8,964 nucleotides of DNA from Deltaproteobacteria bacterium. Its GTDB lineage: Bacteria; Desulfobacterota; Syntrophia; Syntrophales; JAAYKM01. Shown piece by piece: positions 1 to 7,478 of the stretch. Both the position numbers and the translations under genes were made by a program. A model generated the notes under the pieces. It had not been told where the DNA came from. It saw only the letters and a program-made list of their open reading frames with translations, and searched no databases. Position 1 is the first letter of the stretch, and each line of letters begins with the position of its first letter. The DNA lies in contig JAGVTI010000228.1 in NCBI GenBank assembly GCA_019136935.1, positions 1 through 8,964 of the forward strand. The letters are read 5' to 3'.

Positions 1-169
1 TCTTTAACTTTTTCCCGGCGTGAAAACCTTCTCAGGGATGATTCAAGGAATGGTTCAGAAGAAAATATCTTTCCAGCAGGCTTGACAATCCGGCCAAGCC
101 CAAAAAACGCCGCCGATGTCATGATATGCTTTTATCGACCCTGTCCGGAGATTCGAAGAACTCTGTCGT

Positions 170-215
170 GCCTGGTTTCTTTCAGGCCGGGGAGAATGAG
201 GGTGTGTTCCCGGCC
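170..215 (-). other. GC-rich stem-loops just after the last stop codon
   Basis: On the minus strand GGCCGGG (209-215) pairs perfectly with CCCGGCC (185-191) across a 17-base loop. A competing stem GCCTG/CAGGC (183-187 and 170-174) overlaps it. The first begins seven bases after the stop codon at 222. No T-tract follows, so an intrinsic terminator is not supported; protection of the mRNA 3' end or rho-dependent ending is possible. Confidence 0.35.
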
Positions 216-221
216 GTCCGG

Positions 222-1067
222 TCAACCGCCTCCGCATCGGGCTTTTAGGGCGGCGACATCGTCAGGACTCAGGTCGATGGAATCGTCATCCCGAACCAGG
301 CGGTACATGACCGCCTTTGGATCGTCACTGTGGACAAGCCCCAGGGCATGACCGAATTCCGACGCGATCTCGTTGATCACGACAATCAGGCTGTTCATCG
401 TCTCCACAAGCCGGTTTAATTCTTCCCGACGCCTCTGCAGATCGGCATGCTGCATCCTCAGCTCTTCCCTTTCCCCCTGCAGACGGGAATAGGCGTCTTC
501 GGACAAGCCCCCGTGACGCAGCCCCGCATCGTTTTCGGCATTGAATGCGTCAACACGCCGATTGTAATCGGCCGATTCCCTTTCCAGGTCCGCCTTTTTC
601 CGTTCAATTTCAAATTTCAGGGTTTCATACCGGTCTTTCAGCTGGTCGTAGGAATCCCGCGTGTGGTTGATGGCATAATTCAGTTTTTTCAGCCTGTCGG
701 TGGCTTCCTGCCGGTAATCGTACACCAGATCGATGACGATTTTCCCGTCCTGTTTTTCCCGGAAGAGTTCGCGGGAAAAAGGAACGGCCCAGACCGCCGC
801 AGCCTGCCGGACGAGAACGGAAAATTCTTCCCGGCTGAGACCGAAACGATCGTCAACCGTTCCGATACGGTACGTCAGGACCTCTCTACAGGGGCTGAAC
901 GGCCGGAAAAGAAGAAATAGCAGGGCCAAGAGGATCAGGAGGAAAACCAGGGTGCCGAATCGGGCGGCGCCGTTTTCATTTCGCCCTGTCCGGAGCGATG
1001 CCCCTCCGGAGGGGCAGGACTGTTTTCGGGACCGTCGCTCATCCCCGCGGACACATGGAGCCGTCAA
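222..1067 (-). CDS. Membrane-anchored coiled-coil matrixin-like protein with an altered zinc motif
   Basis: From the TTG at 1065-1067 this is 281 residues. After a basic N-terminal stretch comes one membrane segment (about 40-54, LVFLLILLALLFLLF). A matrixin-like first half follows (CREVLTYRIGTVDDRFGLS, 60-78; ending KIVIDLVYDYRQ, 109-120), then a long charged coiled coil (about 121-230). The active-site helix and Met-turn come last (SEFGHALGLVHSDDP, 236-250; VMYRL, 253-257). In matrixins this motif is HExxHxxGxxH; here the first histidine is a serine (TCG), while E237, H240, G243, H246 and M254 are kept. The family is a secreted or periplasmic zinc protease; this copy may be inactive or use another ligand. 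The start is uncertain: no in-frame ATG precedes the membrane segment, and a good ATG at 1042 is in a different frame. It lies closely behind the UPF0200-like gene, suggesting one transcript. Confidence 0.75.
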   Translation of the reverse strand: MTAPCVRGDERRSRKQSCPSGGASLRTGRNENGAARFGTLVFLLILLALLFLLFRPFSPCREVLTYRIGTVDDRFGLSREEFSVLVRQAAAVWAVPFSRELFREKQDGKIVIDLVYDYRQEATDRLKKLNYAINHTRDSYDQLKDRYETLKFEIERKKADLERESADYNRRVDAFNAENDAGLRHGGLSEDAYSRLQGEREELRMQHADLQRRREELNRLVETMNSLIVVINEIASEFGHALGLVHSDDPKAVMYRLVRDDDSIDLSPDDVAALKARCGGG

Positions 1068-1092
1068 GACCGGAAATTTCCTGAACAGTGAG

Positions 1093-1620
1093 CTAACGGT
1101 ACCGATCCAGCAGGTCATTGAACTTCTGCAGGGCGTCTTCCATGGTGCCCGTGTTGAGAATGTATTCATCCGCCAGGGCAATGGGAACCGCCGTACCGTA
1201 GGCGATCTCCCGCTGATCCCGCTCGTTGAAGGCCTCCGCGGAGTCGTCGCTTCGGCCGCGTGAAATGATGCGCTCCCTCCGGATTGCACGGGGGGCCAGA
1301 AAGGCGATGACCACGGCCGTGGCCTGCCGGCGGACCAGTTCGATCTCCGGCCAGGAACGCATCCCCTCCAGCATGACCAGAGGCGCTCCGGCATTGAGCG
1401 CCGTTTCCAGGGCCAGGCGGGTCACCCCCATGCCGTCCTCACCCCGCAGCTCCGTGGAAACCTGGGCCATATTGTCCGGTGTTGCCTCGATACCGCGGAG
1501 AATCACTTCGGCGCGGACCAGGTCTCCCGTCGCGAAATAGGGGATTCCCCTGGCTGTGGCATAATCCCGGGCGAGGTTCTTTCCGGCGGCGGGCATTCCG
1601 ACGATGACGAATATCTTCAT
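1093..1620 (-). CDS. P-loop nucleotide kinase-like protein (UPF0200 / dephospho-CoA kinase-like)
   Basis: This 175-residue protein has the fold of small nucleoside-phosphate kinases. Its P-loop GMPAAGKN (8-15) has asparagine where most kinases have Ser or Thr. Further segments are YFATGDLVRAEV (28-39), TPDNMAQVSTELR (47-59), LEGMRSWPEIELVR (84-97), a lid-like APRAIRRERIISRGRSDD (109-126) and ALADEYILNTGTMEDALQKF (148-167). That order, especially GMP..GK, GD.VR.E and LADEYI.N.GT, is the pattern of the UPF0200 family best known from archaea and related to dephospho-CoA kinase and adenylate kinase. The substrate is unknown. It is not ordinary CoaE, which differs in its lid and substrate residues. 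The ATG at 1618-1620 has a good AAGGAA site. The matrixin-like gene starts about 25-50 bases after its stop, suggesting co-transcription. HydF ends 88 bases upstream. Confidence 0.85.
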   Translation of the reverse strand: MKIFVIVGMPAAGKNLARDYATARGIPYFATGDLVRAEVILRGIEATPDNMAQVSTELRGEDGMGVTRLALETALNAGAPLVMLEGMRSWPEIELVRRQATAVVIAFLAPRAIRRERIISRGRSDDSAEAFNERDQREIAYGTAVPIALADEYILNTGTMEDALQKFNDLLDRYR

Positions 1621-1708
1621 AGAAACGGTTCCTTTCCTTCCTTTTTACTCCAAGCTTGACGGCCATCGGCTGTAAGCCGCCGGGTTTCAGCAGCCGGTTA
1701 CGGCGCTC

Positions 1709-2980
1709 TCAATCCGTCCGGCCTTTTCCCGCAGCAAGGTCCTCCCGCTTTCTCTCGTAGGCGGCAAGCGCCGACGGGAAAGGACTGAGAACCCGGCGGA
1801 TCACTCCCTGGGTGAAGGAAATGGCCAGACCATAGTTGGTAACGGGAACCCCGGCTTCCCGGGCCGTTTGGATACGGTTCAGCATCTCGCGGCGGTTCAA
1901 CATGCATCCCCCGCAGTGGATGATCAGGCGGTAACGCTCCAGTTTCTCCGGGTAATCCCTCCCGGCGGAAACGTCGATATCGAGATCCCCTCCCACATAC
2001 TGCCGGAGCCACCGGGGAATCTTGACCCGGCCGATATCATCCTGCAGGGGGTGGTGCGAACAGGCTTCGGCGATCAGGAGCCGGTCACCGGGGCGGAGAG
2101 TTTCAATCACCGCGGCACCTTCGGCGGCGGCGGCGAGATTGCCCTTCTGCCGGGCGAAGAGGATCGAAAACGTCGTACAGGAAACTTCTTCCGGCACATC
2201 CGCCGAAACCTGCAAGACAGCCTGTGAATCGCAGACGGCCAGGTCGGGGAGGCGCTTCAAGTTGGCCAGCATGGCCGTAACGCCGTGCTCCTTGACGACC
2301 AGGCCGGCGGCGTTATTGTCCAGGGCATCCCGGATCGCCTGCACCTGGGGCAGGATCAGGCGCCCCTTCGGGGCCTGCATATCGATCGGGACCACCAAGA
2401 GGGCAAGGCCCCCCGGCGGCAGCAGATCTCCCAAGAGGGCCGGTGTGGCCATAAAATCCTCCGGGGCGGCTTCAATCAGGTGTCTCTTGAGGAGACCGAG
2501 GGCGGCCTCCCTGCCTTCCGCACGAGCGGCAGACAAGGCAACCACGCGCCCCGCCTTTCCGGCTATCATCTCCATGAACTCATCGGACGGCGACTCCAGA
2601 TCGATCTTGTTGACGACGGCAATCAAGGGGATCTTCTTTTTGTCCGCCTCGTCGAGCACATCCTCCTCGTACCGCGACCATCGCCCCGCCTCCGTAACCA
2701 GAAGAATCACATCGGCGCGATTGAACACCCCCCCGGTTTTCCGGATCCTCAGTTCCGCCAGGGCGGATCGGTCATCCAATCCCGCCGTGTCCAGGAAAAG
2801 GACCGGCCCCAGCGGAAGCAGTTCCGCCGCCTTTTCGACAACATCCGTCGTCGTTCCCGCGACGGGGGATGTAATCGCCAGGTCCTGGCCCAGGATGTAG
2901 TTCAGCAGGCTGGATTTCCCAACATTGGTCCGGCCGAAGATCGCAATGTGGAGCCTATTTCCCTTCGGTGTCGTATCCAT
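1709..2980 (-). CDS. hydF: [FeFe]-hydrogenase maturation GTPase HydF
   Basis: HydF is the scaffold GTPase on which the di-iron subcluster of [FeFe]-hydrogenase is assembled with HydE and HydG and from which it is delivered to HydA. Counting from the chosen ATG (423 residues), the G domain shows GRTNVGKS (16-23), GTTTD (42-46), DTAGL (64-68), NKID (124-127) and SAA (150-152). A dimerisation region follows (VVPIDMQAPKGRLILPQV, 196-213). The C-terminal cluster-binding part has EACSHHPLQDDIGRVKIPRW (305-324) and IIHCGGCM (353-360), so C307, C356 and C359 with nearby histidines are the [4Fe-4S] ligands. The ATG at 2978-2980 gives the family-typical N-terminus but lacks a clear ribosome site. An in-frame TTG at 3061 behind AGGA, 24 bases after lptD, would add 27 residues. 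hydE, hydG and hydrogenase genes are not in the window. Confidence 0.95.
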   Translation of the reverse strand: MDTTPKGNRLHIAIFGRTNVGKSSLLNYILGQDLAITSPVAGTTTDVVEKAAELLPLGPVLFLDTAGLDDRSALAELRIRKTGGVFNRADVILLVTEAGRWSRYEEDVLDEADKKKIPLIAVVNKIDLESPSDEFMEMIAGKAGRVVALSAARAEGREAALGLLKRHLIEAAPEDFMATPALLGDLLPPGGLALLVVPIDMQAPKGRLILPQVQAIRDALDNNAAGLVVKEHGVTAMLANLKRLPDLAVCDSQAVLQVSADVPEEVSCTTFSILFARQKGNLAAAAEGAAVIETLRPGDRLLIAEACSHHPLQDDIGRVKIPRWLRQYVGGDLDIDVSAGRDYPEKLERYRLIIHCGGCMLNRREMLNRIQTAREAGVPVTNYGLAISFTQGVIRRVLSPFPSALAAYERKREDLAAGKGRTD

Positions 2981-3085
2981 GCAAGACGAAAGGGACGAAC
3001 CGTGTTCGCGGTCCGCCTGGATTAATCGCGGTGTTTGTGTTTCGTTCGATTGGAGCTGCAATCAGGTCCTGTTCCGACTTTTTCA

Positions 3086-5260
3086 TCATAAACCAAGGCC
3101 GAACAAATCCAGGGTGGCAAAGATCTCCCGATCGTCGGCACTTTCCGACCAGCCGAATCTCACACCCCAGCATTGCCGGTGATAGTTTACGATGTAGGTC
3201 TGTTCGACGGTCCGCCCCGCCAGTTCGTTCTGTTTGAGGATCATTTCCAGATCGATGTTCCTGTTGATCCTTGCCATAGCGGTGACGTTGATCTCTTCGA
3301 TCAGGCTGCGGGTGTAATGATAGCCGAGAGACACCCGGTCTCCCCGGGGCGTCGTCACGGTCATATCATTGTTCGTCCTCAACCAGGATCCGTCGTGAAC
3401 ATCGTAGCGGCTCCGGCTTCTCACGGAAAAATAGGGCAGGGGTTTGAAATCGAGGGCAACATCCACGTTTCCGAAGTGCCGGTCGTGATCCCTCTCTTCC
3501 GACACATCCGGCCTGATCCCGTTAAAATCATAGGTCTGCGACAGTTTCAACCGCATGATCTCACGATAACGCGGTCCATTCGCCCCTTCGTTCATCTTCA
3601 CCATGAGGGTGTTGGTCAGGGCGTAGGTCAGTCCGTTCTGCTCGTCGATCATGTCCATATAATCGGGGATGTCTTTCTGATCCACATCCGGGCTGTAGGC
3701 GTAACCGAGTTCCGCCCGGATACCGTGGCGGAGTTTTTCGACATGTTTTCCATTGATTTGGTAAACGCGCTCAACATCGGATGTAAACATGCCGCCCACC
3801 ACATAAATACTCCGATTGCCGTTTTTGTCGACTCCGGTCAGATCATCCCCCCCTGCCGACCAGAGGCTCCCACGCCATTCGGCCTTCGGCGTAAACTGGG
3901 CATACCGCCCCAGACTGACGGGTAGCGAAAAAACGGGGTAAAAATCAAAGAGAGAGCCCTTCTGTCCCTCGTCACGGTAATAGTGATTGTAGGAGGTTGT
4001 CAGCTCAAACCGCAGCGGTGTATGCGGAAGGGGCTGATTCACCGCCGTCAGCGTTATTTCGGGATACTGCTGAAGCGTTGCGGCATTCGAGGGGCTGGTA
4101 AAATCGTCCGTATACCGTGCCAGGGCCGTCAGGTTATAGAGAGACCAATCCTTGACGAAGCGGATCTTGGAATCCAGGGAGCGAAGCGATTTATCGGCAT
4201 CGAAGGTGACCCGTTTGAAACGCTCCTCCGGATTTTTGGCATAATGCTGACGGTAATAGTTCCGGGAAGAAAAATCCTTGAAATACCAGCGATCCGAAAC
4301 CCGGGCGATATCAGCCCTCAGATAGTATCCATTGTCGAAGGACGATTCGTGCTGCAGGAAAAAGGACCACCGGTCATGATCCTCGTCCCAGTCCCGGGAG
4401 AGGGCGCCGTTCGATTCATCGATCCGCAGGCGGTCCTGGTAGAGGTAATCGCCATAAAACACGCCGGATGATTCAGGAGTGAGGAAATACCGGAACTCAA
4501 CGCCTTCCTTAAATCCCCTTTTACTCATGAAACGCTGATAGAAGGTTGCATCCATATCCTCGGATATGGCCCAGTAAAAGGGCAGTTCGACATCGACGCC
4601 GTTTTTACTCTTCGAATAGGAAACGTAGGGCAGAAGCAGTCCCGTCTGCCGCGTGGTCTTCACGGGAAACAACATGTAGGGCAGATAGAGGACCGGCAGC
4701 TTGCCCGCGTAGAAGGCGCCGTGCTTCAGCGTGCCGTAGCCGTCGATCGTTACGTCCAATTCCTTGCCCTTGAGGGACCAGGCAGGATCCGGTCCGTCAC
4801 AGGTGGTGGCGACAGCATCCTGCACGTGGTAGGTGGCTTCCCCGGTCTTTTCGAACCGGCTTCCCCTGACGAAGACATGATTTCGGGCGACAAACATTTT
4901 CCCGCCGTCGACGGTGCCCGTCTTCGTGTCGAGGTTAAAAACGACACTGTCCCCCTCGAGGACATCCTGATCGCTCTTGAGCACCACATTGCCCTTCGCG
5001 TAGGCCGTATTGACCGCCTTTCTCAGAATGACCGAGTCCGCTTTCAGGGAACCTCCCGAATAGGTGATCAGAACATCGCCATCGGCATGATACGCTTCAT
5101 CGTCTTCTTCATACGTCAGACGGTCGGCCTGGATATTGACGGGACCTTCCCGGTCCTTCAACCCGTCATCGAAAGCGCAATAAGCAGAGGGCGACGCCCC
5201 AAACAGCACCCAGGCCAGTGCACACAGCCACACCCAAAATCTTCTCCGGATCAGCCCCAT
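3086..5260 (-). CDS. lptD: LPS-assembly outer-membrane protein LptD
   Basis: LptD forms, with the lipoprotein LptE, the outer-membrane translocon that places lipopolysaccharide in the outer leaflet. The 724-residue precursor starts with a signal peptide (MGLIRRRFWVWL, hydrophobic core to about residue 25, probable cleavage near residues 26-28). Residues 40-150 are an OstA/LptA-type jellyroll with repeated short beta strands (VNIQADRLTYEEDD, GDVLITYSGG, GNVVLKSD). From about 180 on, alternating aromatic strands form the barrel, with LPVLYLPYMLFPVKTTRQTG at 188-207 the best-conserved part. Cysteines are few: C28 at the signal-peptide end, C154 (ATTCDGPDPAWS) and C697 (QCWGVRFGW). The last two sit where the conserved non-consecutive disulfide is expected. 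The ATG follows GAGGGAG, and a promoter lies about 70 bases upstream. Its length is typical for the group, somewhat under E. coli's. Confidence 0.95.
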   Translation of the reverse strand: MGLIRRRFWVWLCALAWVLFGASPSAYCAFDDGLKDREGPVNIQADRLTYEEDDEAYHADGDVLITYSGGSLKADSVILRKAVNTAYAKGNVVLKSDQDVLEGDSVVFNLDTKTGTVDGGKMFVARNHVFVRGSRFEKTGEATYHVQDAVATTCDGPDPAWSLKGKELDVTIDGYGTLKHGAFYAGKLPVLYLPYMLFPVKTTRQTGLLLPYVSYSKSKNGVDVELPFYWAISEDMDATFYQRFMSKRGFKEGVEFRYFLTPESSGVFYGDYLYQDRLRIDESNGALSRDWDEDHDRWSFFLQHESSFDNGYYLRADIARVSDRWYFKDFSSRNYYRQHYAKNPEERFKRVTFDADKSLRSLDSKIRFVKDWSLYNLTALARYTDDFTSPSNAATLQQYPEITLTAVNQPLPHTPLRFELTTSYNHYYRDEGQKGSLFDFYPVFSLPVSLGRYAQFTPKAEWRGSLWSAGGDDLTGVDKNGNRSIYVVGGMFTSDVERVYQINGKHVEKLRHGIRAELGYAYSPDVDQKDIPDYMDMIDEQNGLTYALTNTLMVKMNEGANGPRYREIMRLKLSQTYDFNGIRPDVSEERDHDRHFGNVDVALDFKPLPYFSVRSRSRYDVHDGSWLRTNNDMTVTTPRGDRVSLGYHYTRSLIEEINVTAMARINRNIDLEMILKQNELAGRTVEQTYIVNYHRQCWGVRFGWSESADDREIFATLDLFGLGL

Positions 5261-5329
5261 TCTCCCTCGCTTCCGCTCCTTACCACGGTACTCGCCGTCT
5301 TTTGTCTCCCTGTATTTTCGGGTTTTCGC

Positions 5330-5358
5330 ATCCTAGTTCATTTGAACCATTAAGTCAA
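5330..5358 (-). promoter_or_regulatory. Sigma-70-type promoter of lptD, with a dyad in its spacer
   Basis: On the minus strand TTGACT (5353-5358, five of six -35 bases) is followed after exactly 17 bases by TAGGAT (5330-5335, four of six -10 bases). Transcription would start near 5323, leaving a leader of about 60 bases to the lptD ATG. The spacer contains the inverted repeat GTTCA-AA-TGAAC (5336-5347), whose place between the two boxes is where a repressor or a spacer-bending activator would bind. The folC stop is at 5394, so the promoter is fully intergenic. Sequence match only. Confidence 0.68.
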
Positions 5359-5393
5359 AATGATCTCGCATGAATTTTGATCTTTTTCGCTGA

Positions 5394-6698
5394 TTAATCC
5401 ACCCTGTCACCGGAAAGAAGGCCCCTGATTTCCCCGACCAGGTAGAGGGAACCGGTAACGCAGATCAGATCGTCGGCATCGGCTGCGGCCATCGCTTCTT
5501 TCAGGGCGTCCGAGGGGTTTTCGACCACATCGGTTTTGACGCCATAGTCCCTCGCCACGGCCAGAAGAACAGCCGGAGAGACGGACCGTTCCGTTTTCGG
5601 AGTGGTAATGATCAGCTCATCCGCCAGGGAGCACAACATTTTTACCATAGCCCCGTATTTTTTATCCCCGAGAACACCGAAAACGACGATCAAACGCCGC
5701 CAGGAATAAAAACGTTTCAGGGAGCGGCAAAGGACGGCGGTCGCCGCCGGGTTATGCGCCCCGTCCAGGATCACTGCCGGCCTGGTCCGGACCGTTTCCA
5801 GGCGCCCGGGCCACCTTACGGAGGAGAGGCCGTCGATGATGTTCTTTTCCGTTGCGGGATAACCGCAACCCGTCAATTCTTCGATGGCGGCGACGGCCAG
5901 GGCGGCGTTTTTCGCCTGATGAAGTCCCCGCAGAGCCGTTTTTACATCCCGCAACTGCAGGCTTTTCCCACGGTATGAAAAGGATCCGTCCCTCCGTTCG
6001 CGGATACGGAAGTCTCTCCCCAGTTCAAGCAGTTCGGCGCCGCATTCCCGGCACCGGTCCCGGAGCGTTTGCAGGACGGTTTTCTGGGTTGCCGCCGTCA
6101 AGCATACCCCCCCCTTCCGGATGATGCCCGCCTTCTCCACAGCGATGTCCCGTAAACGCTTCCCCAGGAAATTCGTGTGTTCCAGGGTAACGTTGGAAAT
6201 GACGGATAAAATCGGGGTAACGACGTTGGTCGCATCGAGGCGGCCTCCCATCCCGACCTCCAGGACGGCGAGATCGACATGCTGCACGCGGAAATGCAGA
6301 AAAGCCGCAGCGGTCAGGCATTCAAAATAAGTCAATCCGGGGTCATCCGCCGCCCGGATTTCCGCAATACAGGCGCCGATCTCTTCCAGGCCGATCATCT
6401 GTCCGTTCACACGGATCCTTTCCCGGACGTCGACCAGATGGGGCGAGGTGTAAAGGCCGACACGGCATCCGGCCTTCATCAGGATGGCCGTGATCATGGC
6501 GGCAATGGATCCCTTGCCGTTGGTCCCCCCCACGAGGATGGACGGATAAGCCCGTTGCGGCTGCTGCAGCTTAGAAAGGAGGACTTCGAAAGGCTTTAGA
6601 TCCAGACGGATTCCGTTTTTCATGAGGGCGTCCAGATAAGAGGGGAAGGGTTCTTCAATCATGACGACATCGCTCTGCATTCTTTCCATGAAAATCAT
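5394..6698 (-). CDS. folC: Bifunctional folylpolyglutamate synthase / dihydrofolate synthase
   Basis: FolC adds L-glutamate to dihydropteroate (making dihydrofolate) and extends polyglutamate tails on folates, using ATP, in the cytoplasm. The 434-residue protein has the Mur-ligase-like motifs in order: P-loop GGTNGKGS (57-64), YTSPHL (83-88), EVGMGGRLDATN (147-158), EHTNFLG (173-179), EKAGIIR (188-194), WPGRLE (296-301) and LDGAHNP (311-317) at the start of the C-terminal domain. Length is normal. The ATG at 6696-6698 is taken because it lies 9 bases after the upstream stop codon. In-frame ATGs at 6689, 6680 and 6662 are also possible, and family alignment (SYLDALMKNGI near the usual N-terminus) does not decide between them. 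It is probably co-transcribed with the phosphodiesterase-like gene. accD, often its neighbour elsewhere, is not upstream here. Confidence 0.95.
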   Translation of the reverse strand: MIFMERMQSDVVMIEEPFPSYLDALMKNGIRLDLKPFEVLLSKLQQPQRAYPSILVGGTNGKGSIAAMITAILMKAGCRVGLYTSPHLVDVRERIRVNGQMIGLEEIGACIAEIRAADDPGLTYFECLTAAAFLHFRVQHVDLAVLEVGMGGRLDATNVVTPILSVISNVTLEHTNFLGKRLRDIAVEKAGIIRKGGVCLTAATQKTVLQTLRDRCRECGAELLELGRDFRIRERRDGSFSYRGKSLQLRDVKTALRGLHQAKNAALAVAAIEELTGCGYPATEKNIIDGLSSVRWPGRLETVRTRPAVILDGAHNPAATAVLCRSLKRFYSWRRLIVVFGVLGDKKYGAMVKMLCSLADELIITTPKTERSVSPAVLLAVARDYGVKTDVVENPSDALKEAMAAADADDLICVTGSLYLVGEIRGLLSGDRVD

Positions 6699-6707
6699 CA
6701 GGCCGGT

Positions 6708-7478
6708 TTACAGGCGGATTCTCTGTCCGTCGCGGAGAACCGAAATCCGGTTGTGACCGGGAAGGTCTTGGAGCTCGCGGGCGATCTCCTCGCCATGATG
6801 GAGCTTGACGTGAAAAACGTGGATCGGGATATCCTTGCGATTCAGCTTCGCCAGCTCTCCCGCCAGCCCCCGGGGCGTCAAATGGCAGGTCACGCGGGCC
6901 AATTCCTCCAGCCGGTTGGGAAGGGAAGTCTCGACAAAGATGGATTTGAGATGCTTTTTTTCGTTGGCATGAGCCCAGATTGCCTCCGTCGGCCCGGTGT
7001 CGCCGATGAAAACAACCGACTCCGTATCCGATTCCAGCGCAAAGGCAACCGTCTCCACGGTATGGTTGACCGGCGTCGCCGTCACCCGCCAGGAACCGAT
7101 ATTCAGAACATCTCCGGCATCGACGGGCAGCATTTTCAAGACGGGACCGGACACCGACGGAATGGAAAAAAAGTCCGGCCAGATCCGGCCGTTGAAGAGG
7201 TGCGCGCGGACCGCTTGCAGAATGCCGGGAGAACTGATCAGGACAAGGGGATCCGGCCTTTTCAGATAAAAAATATTATCGACCAGGAACATGATATCCC
7301 GGATATGGTCGAGGTGGGCGTGGGTAATCAGGACATATTCGATTTTCAACTGTTCTTCGACGGTCAAAACGGACGTGACCGTACCGCCGTCAATCAGGAT
7401 TGTTTCGCCCAGCAGGAAACTCGTCGTGCCGCAACCCGGCAGATGTGAACCGTAACAGCCCAAAACTCTGATGTCCAT
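6708..7478 (-). CDS. Metallo-beta-lactamase-fold protein of the class-II cyclic-nucleotide phosphodiesterase type
   Basis: The 256-residue protein has the metallo-hydrolase fold that binds two metal ions. Visible ligand motifs are THAHLDHI (residues 52-59; H53, H55, D57, H58), NHT (138-140), GDTG (159-162), CHLTP (198-202) and FHVKLHH (222-228). HxHLDH followed by a hydrophobic run, together with the internal CHLTP segment, resembles the class-II 3',5'-cyclic-nucleotide phosphodiesterases more than lactamases, RNase Z or glyoxalase II. The likely reaction is hydrolysis of a cyclic nucleotide, but the substrate is not proven by sequence. No signal peptide is seen, so it should be cytoplasmic. 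The ATG at 7476-7478 follows AGGGGGA at good spacing. folC begins 9 bases after its TAA, implying one transcript. Upstream is the structured region at 7479-7699, which could regulate it. Other MBL-fold hydrolase activities remain possible. Confidence 0.88.
   Translation of the reverse strand: MDIRVLGCYGSHLPGCGTTSFLLGETILIDGGTVTSVLTVEEQLKIEYVLITHAHLDHIRDIMFLVDNIFYLKRPDPLVLISSPGILQAVRAHLFNGRIWPDFFSIPSVSGPVLKMLPVDAGDVLNIGSWRVTATPVNHTVETVAFALESDTESVVFIGDTGPTEAIWAHANEKKHLKSIFVETSLPNRLEELARVTCHLTPRGLAGELAKLNRKDIPIHVFHVKLHHGEEIARELQDLPGHNRISVLRDGQRIRL

Noticed and set aside
50..92. TTGTCA and TATTTT on the minus strand as a promoter for a gene beyond the left edge.
   Set aside because: The spacing is only 15 bases and the -10 match is poor.
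79..108. GGCTTG/CAAGCC stem next to a run of six A, as a terminator.
   Set aside because: On the minus strand the T-tract comes before the stem, not after it, and on the plus strand the stem is followed by A; neither fits an intrinsic terminator.
55..237. Short minus-strand open frame (60 codons) at the left edge.
   Set aside because: It has no ribosome site, overlaps the end of the matrixin-like gene, and its composition is that of random GC-rich sequence.
1068..1394. Upstream extension of the matrixin-like reading frame to an ATG at 1394.
   Set aside because: It would overlap nearly 300 bases of the well-supported UPF0200-like gene in another frame, and the extension is rich in Trp, Arg, Ser and Pro with no domain character.
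2022..2900. Long plus-strand open frame opposite hydF.
   Set aside because: It is antisense to clearly conserved HydF; its Arg/Ser-rich translation shows no motif and its length follows from GC-rich codon structure. The other plus-strand frames opposite lptD, folC and the phosphodiesterase-like gene fail for the same reasons.
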